Below, piece by piece: positions 27,772 to 36,176 of a stretch of DNA of 64,000 bases. The DNA is taken from assembly GCA_016744295.1 (NCBI GenBank), contig JADGEQ010000029.1:27929-91928 (forward strand), given 5' to 3'. A program made the position numbers and the translations under genes. The notes below the pieces were generated by a model. It searched no databases and was not told the origin of the DNA. It saw only the letters and a program-made list of their open reading frames with translations. This stretch comes from Desulfobacteraceae bacterium. GTDB lineage: Bacteria; Desulfobacterota; Desulfobacteria; Desulfobacterales; Desulfobacteraceae. Positions within the stretch are counted from its first letter, which is position 1. Every line of letters starts with the position of its first letter.

Positions 27772-27792
27772 CCCTTGTTTTCACCCTGGGAA

Positions 27793-28680
27793 TTATTTTC
27801 CCAAAAAAAAGTTACAGGCATCATGAATTATTATTTTGACTTCAGGGAACCATTTTGAAGAGGACTCAATCCACAACCGCATCTTTTTGTGTGCACTGGG
27901 TTCAAAATAGCGGCCGATAATTTTACCGGGGCTTGTATTATTATTCAAGAAATCAGGAATATAACTATTGATGATTCCATCAGCCGTATTGACAATAATG
28001 TCCTCTTCAAAGGTAGATGACCCAACCTTGATTCCATGATGGGCGTAAATGGTGTTGGTCAGATGGGTTGGAAGCTTCCATTTTTTTGCCAAAAAATAGC
28101 CTATCTCATTGTGGAATACAGGAATTACAGCTCTTTCAGCATCCCGATAAATAAGTTTCTCGGTTCTTGCCAATTCATACACCCTTTTAAACTCATCCAT
28201 GAAATAATAGGCCGTCAAAAGCTTGCCCATATCATGAAGAAGACCTCCAACAAAACATTTTTCAGGATCTGCGTTGTTTGATCTGTCAGAGAGGTGTTTA
28301 CTTAAAACCGCCACACCAATGGAATGTTTCCAGAATGCTTCAATTTTAAATTGATCACAACACTGATCTTTGGTGATATTATTTAAGGCTTTAAAGGTTG
28401 AGAGTGAAACAATGATATTGCGAATGGCATCAAACCCAAGAACAATGGCGGCTTCCTTTACCGATGAGATTTCCTCTCTGAGTCCGAAAAATGGTGAGTT
28501 AACCAAAACAAGCATCTTGACAACAATAGCCTGGTCTTTTTCAATAACCTTGCTTAGGCTATCAATGGTGGTATATGGATCATCCAGCATCTGGTTCACC
28601 TTCATGACAATAGCAGGCAAAGATGGAAGATCCCTGATCATATCAAATTTCTTTAAAAAATCTGCTTTTTTATTTTCCAC
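27793..28680 (-). CDS. HDOD domain protein
   Basis: 295 residues from a GTG start (MENKKADFLKKFDMI). Nearly the whole chain is one HDOD domain: LPSLPAIVMKVNQML, VKMLVLVNSPFFGL, VGGLLHDMGKLLTAYYFM, AVIPVFHNEIGYFLAKKWKLP and YAHHGIKVG. It lacks the receiver present on the HDOD protein at 14965, so it could act as a free output module for the kinases around it. It is convergent with the preceding membrane protein and upstream-adjacent to a REC-kinase on the same strand (118-base gap). Confidence 0.88.
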   Translation of the reverse strand: MENKKADFLKKFDMIRDLPSLPAIVMKVNQMLDDPYTTIDSLSKVIEKDQAIVVKMLVLVNSPFFGLREEISSVKEAAIVLGFDAIRNIIVSLSTFKALNNITKDQCCDQFKIEAFWKHSIGVAVLSKHLSDRSNNADPEKCFVGGLLHDMGKLLTAYYFMDEFKRVYELARTEKLIYRDAERAVIPVFHNEIGYFLAKKWKLPTHLTNTIYAHHGIKVGSSTFEEDIIVNTADGIINSYIPDFLNNNTSPGKIIGRYFEPSAHKKMRLWIESSSKWFPEVKIIIHDACNFFLGK

Positions 28681-28798
28681 GGGAATAGACTCTGGTTAAA
28701 TATTTATGTGAATTCCATATTTTTTTACGAATTGCAATCCTGGGTTCGTTATGACTTAATCTGCATTGGAAGAAGACTAACATGCGCAAAGATCTGAG

Positions 28799-29956
28799 TC
28801 AATTGAATGGAAATGATATGGTAAAGGTGGTACCGGAATCTGGTTCGGATTCAACTGTTATGGTGCCATGATATCCTTCCACCATGGCCTTTACACTGGC
28901 AAGTCCGAGTCCTGTTCCCTTTCCAATGGGTTTGGTGGTAAAATTTGGTAAAAAAATATGTTCCAATTTTTCTTTCGCAATTCCGCAGCCTGTATCTGAA
29001 AGCCAAATGAATATCTTATCTTCTCTAAAACGTGTTTTAACAAAAAACCGTTTATCATCTGTATCTTCCATTGCATCAATGGCATTTTTAATAATATTGT
29101 CAAATATCTGTTTTAGCTGAATCCTTTTCCCCATGAAGCAAGGAAGGGAGTCATCAAGATCAATCTCCTTTTGAATCTTATTTTTAAAAAGAAAATTAAT
29201 ATCATATAATTTAAATTCACTCTTAATCAAAGCATTCATATCAATGGATTCTTCATCCTGATTTTCAGAATCCCGCATGTGAATAAGAATGCTCGAAATG
29301 ATCTGATCCATATCATCGGATGACTTTCTTGCAATATGGATATATTTTTTTATTTCATCCATGTTCGGCAAAGCTTGATTCGCCAGCAATTCGATTAGTT
29401 GCAAAGCACCGAGCATACCACTGAGGGGATTGTTCAGATTATGTACGATTTGTGACGTATATTTACCTATTTCAGCTGCATTTTGAATTTCAAACAATTC
29501 CTTTGTTTTTTTTGCTACCCGTGCCTCAAGTTCAGCTGTGTATTCTTGTAATTGATTGAGCAGATCTTTTTTCTCTTGTTTGAGATTATATAACTCAAAG
29601 GCCTGTTTTATAATATTGATCAGTTCAATATCATCCCAGGGTTTACTGATGTATCTTAGAATATTGCCGTCATTTATGGCATTTAAAACTGTTTGGGATT
29701 CAGAATTACCCGACAGAACCAGCCTGATGATGTCGGGGTGGGTTTTCTTAACCGTTTTTAAAAGCTCAATACCGTTCATCACAGGCATATTTAGATCAGA
29801 AAGCACCACATGAATCTTTCTATTTTTAATAATTTCAAGAGCTTCATTTCCGGATAAGGCAAAAAAACACTCAAAACCCATATTCCTTAAAAGCCTTTTT
29901 AAAGCCAATAGAATCATCTTTTGGTCATCGACGATCAATAATGCATTTGTTCCCAT
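28799..29956 (-). CDS. REC-histidine kinase fusion
   Basis: 385 residues: receiver (1-120; LIVDDQKM, VVLSDLNMPVMNG, YISKPWDD), coiled coil (about 125-160, LQEYTAELEARVAKKTKEL), HisKA with TSQIVHNLNNPLSGMLGAL, and HATPase (LSDTGCGIAKEKL, GKGTGLGLASV). The architecture parallels the gene at 18470. Cytoplasmic, soluble. The ATG sits behind AAAAGGTATTT. It probably forms a transcription unit with the HDOD gene downstream on the minus strand. Confidence 0.9.
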   Translation of the reverse strand: MGTNALLIVDDQKMILLALKRLLRNMGFECFFALSGNEALEIIKNRKIHVVLSDLNMPVMNGIELLKTVKKTHPDIIRLVLSGNSESQTVLNAINDGNILRYISKPWDDIELINIIKQAFELYNLKQEKKDLLNQLQEYTAELEARVAKKTKELFEIQNAAEIGKYTSQIVHNLNNPLSGMLGALQLIELLANQALPNMDEIKKYIHIARKSSDDMDQIISSILIHMRDSENQDEESIDMNALIKSEFKLYDINFLFKNKIQKEIDLDDSLPCFMGKRIQLKQIFDNIIKNAIDAMEDTDDKRFFVKTRFREDKIFIWLSDTGCGIAKEKLEHIFLPNFTTKPIGKGTGLGLASVKAMVEGYHGTITVESEPDSGTTFTISFPFN

Positions 29957-30274
29957 AAATACCTTTTGAGACCAGGTGGGTTGGGTTAGGCTTTTAAATA
30001 TTCCAAAACGTTGCTGCCTGTATATTGACTATCCTTAACTTTAATAATTACAATACCCAGAGATAAAAGTCAAAATTCCTTTTCCCCAAAATCCGCTGTG
30101 TGATTTTAACTGACGACTCCAAACTTGGTTCAATCTTTTTAAACAACTAGTTCGCATTTGGTTAATTTTGAGGTTTTATTTTATTTGAGAATGGGATATC
30201 CTGTTTCTGTTAAAAAATGGATTTATGGAACCAGTTGGCATTCAACTATAAAAGAAAGAGGTGGAAAATAAACG
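29957..30274. other. Divergent intergenic region upstream of the FmdE-like gene
   Basis: 318 bases, AT-rich. No ORF, no clear FNR palindrome and no convincing sigma-54 or sigma-70 promoter pair was found, although both flanking genes must be transcribed outward from here. Confidence 0.4.
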
Positions 30275-30874
30275 ATGAATGACTTTGAAACCCTTTTGGC
30301 AGGATCTGTCAGGGAACATGGCCACCTTTGCCCGGGTCAGGTCATTGGCGTTCGCATGGCGCTGCTGGGACTGGAACTTATAGGACTGAAAAATACCAGG
30401 GGAACCAGTGAAATCAAAAAACTCATCGTATATGTGGAAATAGACCGATGCGCCACAGATGCCATCTCCTACGTCACCGGCGTCAAGCTGGGCAGAAGAT
30501 CTCTAAAATTCAAAGATTACGGCATTATGGCGGCAACCTTTGTCAACCTTTCCACCCAAAAGGCCTTTCGAATTGTCTCAACAGAATCCTCAAGGGAAGC
30601 TTCCAAGGCCTATGCTCCCCAAGGGGAAAATCTCCATACCCGTCAACTTACGGCATATAAGATCATGCCCTTGTCAGAATTATTCAGGGTGCAGGAGGTA
30701 AGCGTTGATATTCCGGCGGCGGACATGCCCGGTCCCTCTGCATTTAAAATTGCCTGTGACAACTGCGGCATTGTCCTGAGAGATCAAAAAGAGGTCCGAA
30801 ACCAGGGCAGAATTCTTTGCCATGCCTGCGCCGGCACGGCCTACTATAGGGAAAAAAAGCTGATCTCCCTTTAA
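30275..30874 (+). CDS. FmdE-like protein with C-terminal zinc ribbon
   Basis: 199 residues. The first 130 match the FmdE/FwdE family (formylmethanofuran dehydrogenase subunit E region): SVREHGHLCPGQVIGVRMAL and IDRCATDAISYVTGVKLGRRSLKFKDYG. The C-terminus carries a four-cysteine ribbon (CDNCGIVL...CHAC). Bacterial members lack methanofuran pathways and usually sit beside molybdenum or tungsten enzymes. Here it precedes the napDA operon by 290 bases on the same strand, consistent with a metal or cofactor accessory role, which is inference. Confidence 0.8.
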   Translation: MNDFETLLAGSVREHGHLCPGQVIGVRMALLGLELIGLKNTRGTSEIKKLIVYVEIDRCATDAISYVTGVKLGRRSLKFKDYGIMAATFVNLSTQKAFRIVSTESSREASKAYAPQGENLHTRQLTAYKIMPLSELFRVQEVSVDIPAADMPGPSAFKIACDNCGIVLRDQKEVRNQGRILCHACAGTAYYREKKLISL

Positions 30875-31164
30875 ATAAACGCTGCAACACTAATTTCCTT
30901 CTCTTCTAGGATTTTTCCATTCTGTTTTTCTCCAGGGGTTGTAACAGTGAACTCCTAAAATCGTTACATGTTTTACATGGTTGTTTGTTCTGTAATTTCG
31001 ATAACTTGCCCAGACTATGGACAATTTCAATTGACACAGCCCTGACCATGTGAGCTTAGTAAAGAATACTATTTTGTGGTATCCTGCCCGGTGCTTCCCG
31101 TCGGGAATTCGAGCGGACAAGAAGAACGATATGTTACACCTAACCTTAAGACTAAGGAGTGACA

Positions 31165-31389
31165 ATGCCGATTTTCAGTTATCTGGTCTATCCTGAACAA
31201 GACAAAAAACAACAATTGATTACGGATCTCACCCGTGAACCCTTCTGTGAAATAAAGGTTGCTGAAAACCAAGAGGTGCTGATTCTGATCACAGACACCC
31301 CGGATGAGGAAACCAACAAATCCCTCCAGGACAGGATACAAAATCTGGATTCTTTGCAGTCCCTTTCCATGACATTCGGCCATAAATAA
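31165..31389 (+). CDS. napD: NapD chaperone for periplasmic nitrate reductase
   Basis: 74-residue cytoplasmic protein starting at the ATG five bases after AAGGAG (the GTG at 31159 is inside the SD). Ferredoxin-like alternating strand/helix pattern typical of NapD: PIFSYLVYP, FCEIKVAENQEVLILITD, QSLSMTFGHK. NapD binds the Tat signal of NapA and delays export until the cofactor is loaded. Its position directly upstream of napA supports the call. Confidence 0.85.
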   Translation: MPIFSYLVYPEQDKKQQLITDLTREPFCEIKVAENQEVLILITDTPDEETNKSLQDRIQNLDSLQSLSMTFGHK

Positions 31390-31455
31390 TGCTTGGTTAC
31401 TAAAGATACAGCCAATTTTATATAATCCTTCCACTCTAAAAAAGGAGTTTGGTCC

Positions 31456-33771
31456 ATGACGACGAACAGAAGATCATTTATCAAGGCCATGGCCATGAAC
31501 AGTGCAGCCGTTGCTGCCACTGCTATCTTTCCCGGCATTACGTTTTCCGGCTGGGAAAAAACCGACCCGCCTTCGGGATCAATCCTATGGAACAAGACAC
31601 CCTGCCGATTCTGCGGTACCGGGTGCAGCCTGCTTGTCGGCGTATCCGGGGAAAAAGCTGTGGCCGTCAAGGGAGATCCCAATTGTTCCGTCAACAAGGG
31701 TCTTTGCTGCGTGAAAGGATATCATTGTGTCCAGATTCTATATGGCAAGGACCGGTTCAAAACCGCCTATGTCCGAAAAAACGGAACGTTTGTGGCAACG
31801 CCCATAGCCGAAGCCCTGGACCTTGTGGCCAAAAAATTAGGAGAATCCATCCAGAAAACAGGCAAGGATTCCGTGGCCATTTATGGTTCCGGACAATGGT
31901 CCATCCCCGACGGGTATGCCGCCTCCAAACTGTTCAAGGGCTGTATCGGCACCAATAATGTGGAGGCCAATGCAAGACTCTGCATGGCCTCAGCCGTCAC
32001 CGGCTGTTTGACCAGTTTTGGCCTGGATGAGCCCATGGGCTGCTACGAGGACATTGACAATGCCGATGTCTTTGTCACCTGGGGCAACAACATGGCGGAG
32101 ATGCACCCGGTTCTCTTTTCCCGGATGCTGGCCAATAGAAAATCAAAAACCAATGTACAAATCATTGACCTTACCACCCGGTGGACCCGGTCCAGCCAGG
32201 CTGCAGACAAGTCCATTTTATTTGAGCCCCAGACTGATCTGGCCATTGCCAACGGCATTTGCCATGAGATCATTAAAAACAACTGGGTCAACTGGGAATT
32301 TGTGAACAACCATGTCTCATTTCACTCGGGTAAAACCAATATCGGTTATGGCACCCAGGACCATTTTAAATTCAAGGATGAGGCCAAAACAGAAGATTTT
32401 GCGGCCTATAAAACATTTCTTGCAGACTATACCCCTGAAAAAGTGGAAAAAATCTCCGGCGTGTCTGCGGAAGACATTAAATACCTGGCCTCCCTCTTTG
32501 GTGACCCGGACAAACGGGTCACCTCCTTCTGGACCATGGGAATGAACCAGCACACCCGGGGCACCTGGATTAACAACCTGGTCTATAATATTCATTTGCT
32601 CACGGGTAAAATTTCCACCCCGGGCAACTCTCCTTTTTCCCTGACCGGTCAGCCCTCGGCCTGCGGCACGGTGCGGGAGGTGGGAACCCTGACCCACAAA
32701 CTTCCCCACGGGGTGGTCATGAACCAAAAGGACCGGGAAATGGCGGCCAAAATCTGGGAGGTTCCCGTGGAAAACATTGATCCAAAGCCCACCTACCATA
32801 CCGTGGAGATGTTTCGGGCCCTGGACCGGGGGGATATCAATTTCATGTGGATCCAGGTGACCAACCCCATGGTGACCATGCCCAATTTAAAACGGTATCG
32901 CGACGGGGCCAAAAAGGATGACCGGTTCATTGTGGTATCGGAAATCTACCCCACCCCCACCTCGGATGTGGCAGACGTCATCCTGCCCTCGGCCCTCTGG
33001 GTGGAACGGGAGGGTTTTTTCGGCAATTCCGAACGAAGGACCCAGCACAATGCCCAATTGGTGCCCAAACCCGGCGAGGCCATGTGCAACACCTGGCAGC
33101 TCATCCAGGTGGCAAGGCGGTTGGGATTTAAACGTCAATTTTCCTGGAGCCAGGAAACCTATATTGAAGATATCTGGAACGAATATACAAGGTTCCATGA
33201 CAACCCCAAACATCGAATGGCTCCCTATAAACTTCTGAAGGAACGATCCGGGGTTCAATGGCCCTTTGTCAACGGCAAAGAGACAAGGTGGCGGTACAAT
33301 GGCAAATATGACCCGGCCTGTGAGGGGGATTCCTTTGATTTTTACGGGAAACCCGATCACAGGGCCTGGATCTGGCTGCGCCCCTATGAACCGCCAGCCG
33401 AATCCCCGGACAAAGAGTATCCCTTCTGGCTCAATACGGGCCGGGTGCTGGAGCATTGGCACACAGGCTCCATGACCCGTCGAATTCCCATTCTGCACAA
33501 GGCAGTTCCGGAATCCTATGTTGAAATAAATGCCGAAGACGCCAAAGAAATGGGGGTTGTCAACAAAAGTCTGGTAAACATCATTTCCAGGCGGGGGAAG
33601 ATGGCCATGAAGGCCAACATCAATGGGAGGGGCAATCCCCCCAGGGGTCAGGTCTTTGTCCCCTTCTTTGATGAAAATTTTCTGATCAACGAGGTCACCC
33701 TGGATGCCTTTTGCCCCATATCCAAGCAGCCAGATTATAAAAAATGTGCCGTAAGAGTGGAGAAAGCATGA
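31456..33771 (+). CDS. napA: Periplasmic nitrate reductase catalytic subunit
   Basis: 771-residue bis-MGD molybdoenzyme that reduces nitrate to nitrite in the periplasm. The N-terminus is a Tat signal (NRRSFIKAMAM). The 4Fe-4S ligands are CRFCGTGC and the Cys of KGLCCVKGY. The molybdenum ligand Cys is in NARLCMASAV. The segments MNQHTRGTWINNLVYNIHLL and FSLTGQPSACGTVREVGT match NapA closely and distinguish it from formate dehydrogenases. The start has AAAAAGGAG. It overlaps the next gene by ATGA. The length is in the range of monomeric, NapB-poor NapA enzymes of sulfate reducers. Confidence 0.94.
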   Translation: MTTNRRSFIKAMAMNSAAVAATAIFPGITFSGWEKTDPPSGSILWNKTPCRFCGTGCSLLVGVSGEKAVAVKGDPNCSVNKGLCCVKGYHCVQILYGKDRFKTAYVRKNGTFVATPIAEALDLVAKKLGESIQKTGKDSVAIYGSGQWSIPDGYAASKLFKGCIGTNNVEANARLCMASAVTGCLTSFGLDEPMGCYEDIDNADVFVTWGNNMAEMHPVLFSRMLANRKSKTNVQIIDLTTRWTRSSQAADKSILFEPQTDLAIANGICHEIIKNNWVNWEFVNNHVSFHSGKTNIGYGTQDHFKFKDEAKTEDFAAYKTFLADYTPEKVEKISGVSAEDIKYLASLFGDPDKRVTSFWTMGMNQHTRGTWINNLVYNIHLLTGKISTPGNSPFSLTGQPSACGTVREVGTLTHKLPHGVVMNQKDREMAAKIWEVPVENIDPKPTYHTVEMFRALDRGDINFMWIQVTNPMVTMPNLKRYRDGAKKDDRFIVVSEIYPTPTSDVADVILPSALWVEREGFFGNSERRTQHNAQLVPKPGEAMCNTWQLIQVARRLGFKRQFSWSQETYIEDIWNEYTRFHDNPKHRMAPYKLLKERSGVQWPFVNGKETRWRYNGKYDPACEGDSFDFYGKPDHRAWIWLRPYEPPAESPDKEYPFWLNTGRVLEHWHTGSMTRRIPILHKAVPESYVEINAEDAKEMGVVNKSLVNIISRRGKMAMKANINGRGNPPRGQVFVPFFDENFLINEVTLDAFCPISKQPDYKKCAVRVEKA

Positions 33772-34472
33772 TGGAAAAACCCAAACCGGCAAAATTATTT
33801 TTTCTTTTTGCAGGGATCTGCGTCATTGCCATACCATTTATTATATTTTCAGCCCTGTCCCTAAGCTCCCAGGAAATGGGATCCCAGGAGATTAAATCCC
33901 ATGGGACAAGCTCACAGACACAGAACCTTAATTTTGATCACAACGGCAGGGTGGTATTTACCGGATATGATGATACCACGGCTGACTATATGGAAGGCAA
34001 TTCCACCTCCCGCACCCTGAATTATTATTATTCCCTGCGCCAGTATCCGGGTTCCCCGCCTTACATTGTCCACACCCTTGAGGATGAGAAAGGAAGGACC
34101 TATGAATGCCTGTCCTGCCATGCCAGGGGCGGGTTTACCCAAAGCATGAACCGGTTTACCCCGGTCACCCCCCACCCAGAGCAAACCTATTGCCGACAAT
34201 GCCATGTGAAACCTGTCACAGAAAAATTGTTCAAGGAAACCGACTGGGCCAGCATCATGCCGCCGAGGCTGGGTCGGTCTGCCCTGCCCGGAAGCCCGCC
34301 ACCCATTGCCCATGAGCTCCAGATGCGGGAGAACTGTATTGCCTGCCATGTGGGACCGGGGGCGGTGGCCGTCATCCGGGTGGAACACCCCATGCGGGGA
34401 AACTGCAGGCAATGTCATTTGCCAATGGTTGCAACGGATGTGTTTAAAAGAGCCCCACAATCCAAAGAATGA
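33768..34472 (+). CDS. Four-haem c-type cytochrome with duplicated NapB-like segments
   Basis: 234 residues from the ATG overlapping the napA stop. An N-terminal signal anchor (LFFLFAGICVIAIPFIIF) exports it. Four CXXCH motifs: CLSCH, CRQCH, CIACH, CRQCH. The first half (CLSCH...PVTPHPEQTYCRQCHVKP...LFKETDWAS) reads like NapB, the di-haem electron donor of NapA. The second half (IAHELQMRENCIACH...HPMRGNCRQCHLP) repeats the pattern, suggesting an internal duplication. NapB normally has two haems, so this is either a fused NapB dimer or a distinct donor. Probably passes electrons directly to NapA. Confidence 0.82.
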   Translation: MMEKPKPAKLFFLFAGICVIAIPFIIFSALSLSSQEMGSQEIKSHGTSSQTQNLNFDHNGRVVFTGYDDTTADYMEGNSTSRTLNYYYSLRQYPGSPPYIVHTLEDEKGRTYECLSCHARGGFTQSMNRFTPVTPHPEQTYCRQCHVKPVTEKLFKETDWASIMPPRLGRSALPGSPPPIAHELQMRENCIACHVGPGAVAVIRVEHPMRGNCRQCHLPMVATDVFKRAPQSKE

Positions 34473-34484
34473 GGTGGTATAAAA

Positions 34485-35105
34485 ATGCAGTTGGTTAAAA
34501 TGAAATTGCTTAAAAACAACCTTTTACGGATACTGCCGGTGTTGCTGATTCTGATTTTTACAGTTGCTTTTTCCGGCACCCCCGGAATAAACGAACGGAT
34601 AAAACAGGCCCAAGCCCCCTATGACAAAAGAATAGAACCGCCCATCCCCCTTCCCGTCAACACGGTAAAGGTATTGGTTCCCGACCAGGGCGGAACATTT
34701 TATACCCAGACCAGAAAGGACCAGATAAAACGCTTCCAATGCAGCGCCTGTCACAACAACAAAGAGGTGATGATCAAAAATGCCGCCCGAATCTCCCATG
34801 CAGACAAACGAATCGTCCATGGCAGCACATCGGGCCCTCTGGATTGCAACACCTGCCACAGCAAAGAAAATCGGGATTTTCTGACCACCAGCAAGAATAG
34901 AAAAATAGACATGGATCATGCCTATGCCCTTTGCGGGGAATGCCATTTCAGGCAGAAAAAAGATTGGATCGGCGGGGCCCACGGCAAGCCCGTGAGCCAC
35001 TGGGCCGGGGAAAGGGTGGTTAAAAATTGCACCTCCTGCCATGATCCCCATTCCCCCCGGTTTAAAAAAAGATGGCCGGCAACCTATTCTCCCCCGTTTA
35101 AATAA
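34485..35105 (+). CDS. Second four-haem c-type cytochrome
   Basis: 206 residues with a Sec signal or anchor (LLRILPVLLILIFTVAF). CXXCH motifs at CSACH, CNTCH, CGECH and CTSCH give four haems. It ends in CHDPHSPRFKK, a tail seen in cytochromes associated with NrfCD-type complexes. It lies 12 bases after the first cytochrome and 12 before the Fe-S subunit, so it is part of the operon. Probable electron link between the NrfCD-like quinol dehydrogenase and the NapB-like cytochrome. Confidence 0.82.
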   Translation: MQLVKMKLLKNNLLRILPVLLILIFTVAFSGTPGINERIKQAQAPYDKRIEPPIPLPVNTVKVLVPDQGGTFYTQTRKDQIKRFQCSACHNNKEVMIKNAARISHADKRIVHGSTSGPLDCNTCHSKENRDFLTTSKNRKIDMDHAYALCGECHFRQKKDWIGGAHGKPVSHWAGERVVKNCTSCHDPHSPRFKKRWPATYSPPFK

Positions 35106-35117
35106 ACAGGAAAATAT

Positions 35118-36122
35118 ATGGATCCCAATAAAAAGACAAACAAGACTCCACAGGACAAGCACCCTGCCAATGACCCAATCGATAATCGGGTCAATAATCG
35201 GGTCAATAATCAGGTCAATCACCTGTCCCGGCGAAGCTTTCTGAAAGGGACGGCAGCTGTTGCAGGCTCTGCCGCAGCCTCCGGATGTAAGCCCGCAGGG
35301 CTTCTGGGCAGCACCGAAGCCTTTGCCCTGGAATTCCAGGAATACTTTAAAAAACATTACAAACTCATGACCCCGGAAGAACAGCTGGAGACTATACGCC
35401 GGTTGGAGCGCCTGGCAATGCTCAGGGAGAAGGCTGAGGTTAAAATTTCCACTCGACCTGCCCAGCCAAATGTCCTCTACGGCTATGCCTTTAACGTGAC
35501 CCGGTGCGAAGGATACATGGAATGCGTCAAGGCCTGTATCAAAGAGAACAATCTGGATCGTGACTCCAATACCCAGTATATCCGGATTTTTGAAATGGAG
35601 CACGGAAAAATGTCCCCGGACCAGGGGGATGGTAAATTTTTCCACGAGGTGCCAAGGCTTGGTCATTTCTACATGGGGATCCAATGTTTTCAATGCGAAA
35701 ACCCGCCCTGTGTCAAAGCATGCCCCACCAAAGCCACCTGGAAGGAACCCGACGGGATTGTGGTGGTGGATTATGACTGGTGCATCGGCTGCCGCTACTG
35801 CATGGCTGCCTGCCCATACTGGGGCCGGCGATTCAATTGGAATCAACCCCGGGTGCCAAAGGATGAGGTCACCCGGGACCAGCATTATCTGGGTAATAGA
35901 CTGCGGGTCCGGGGCATGATGGAAAAATGCACCTTTTGTATCCAGAAAAGCCGGAAGGGTGAACTGACGGCCTGCGCCCAGGCCTGTCCCACCGGGGCCA
36001 GGGTGTTTGGCAACCTTCTGGACCCTAGTTCAGAAATCCGGTTTGTACTGGAAAACAAAAAAGTTTACCGGCTCAAGGAAGATTTGGGAACCGATCCTAA
36101 ATTCTGGTTTTTTATAGATTAA
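35118..36122 (+). CDS. Tat-exported multi-cluster ferredoxin subunit (NrfC/NapG-like)
   Basis: 334 residues. A twin-arginine signal lies after a polar 37-residue extension (SRRSFLKGTAAVAGSAAASG). That extension is encoded by a 12-base repeat (GTCAATAATCGG), giving the VNNRVNNQVNH peptide. Cys motifs for four 4Fe-4S clusters: CEGYMECVKAC (wider first spacing), CFQCENPPCVKACP, CIGCRYCMAACP, CTFCIQKS with CAQACP. It resembles NrfC/PsrB/DmsB subunits. With the NrfD partner downstream it would move electrons from quinol to the cytochromes, taking the place of NapC or NapGH. Confidence 0.87.
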   Translation: MDPNKKTNKTPQDKHPANDPIDNRVNNRVNNQVNHLSRRSFLKGTAAVAGSAAASGCKPAGLLGSTEAFALEFQEYFKKHYKLMTPEEQLETIRRLERLAMLREKAEVKISTRPAQPNVLYGYAFNVTRCEGYMECVKACIKENNLDRDSNTQYIRIFEMEHGKMSPDQGDGKFFHEVPRLGHFYMGIQCFQCENPPCVKACPTKATWKEPDGIVVVDYDWCIGCRYCMAACPYWGRRFNWNQPRVPKDEVTRDQHYLGNRLRVRGMMEKCTFCIQKSRKGELTACAQACPTGARVFGNLLDPSSEIRFVLENKKVYRLKEDLGTDPKFWFFID

Positions 36123-36176
36123 AATTTAAGGACCAACTTCAAGGAGAAACTTAAAGTACGAAACCTAAGGAGAAAT

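Noticed and set aside
35165-35225. CRISPR-like repeat
   Set aside because: Repeats are 12 bases, contiguous without spacers, and lie inside a coding sequence.
34524-35885. 453-codon minus-strand ORF
   Set aside because: Lies opposite two cytochromes with CXXCH motifs and an Fe-S protein; its product has no family features. Shadow of high-GC coding.
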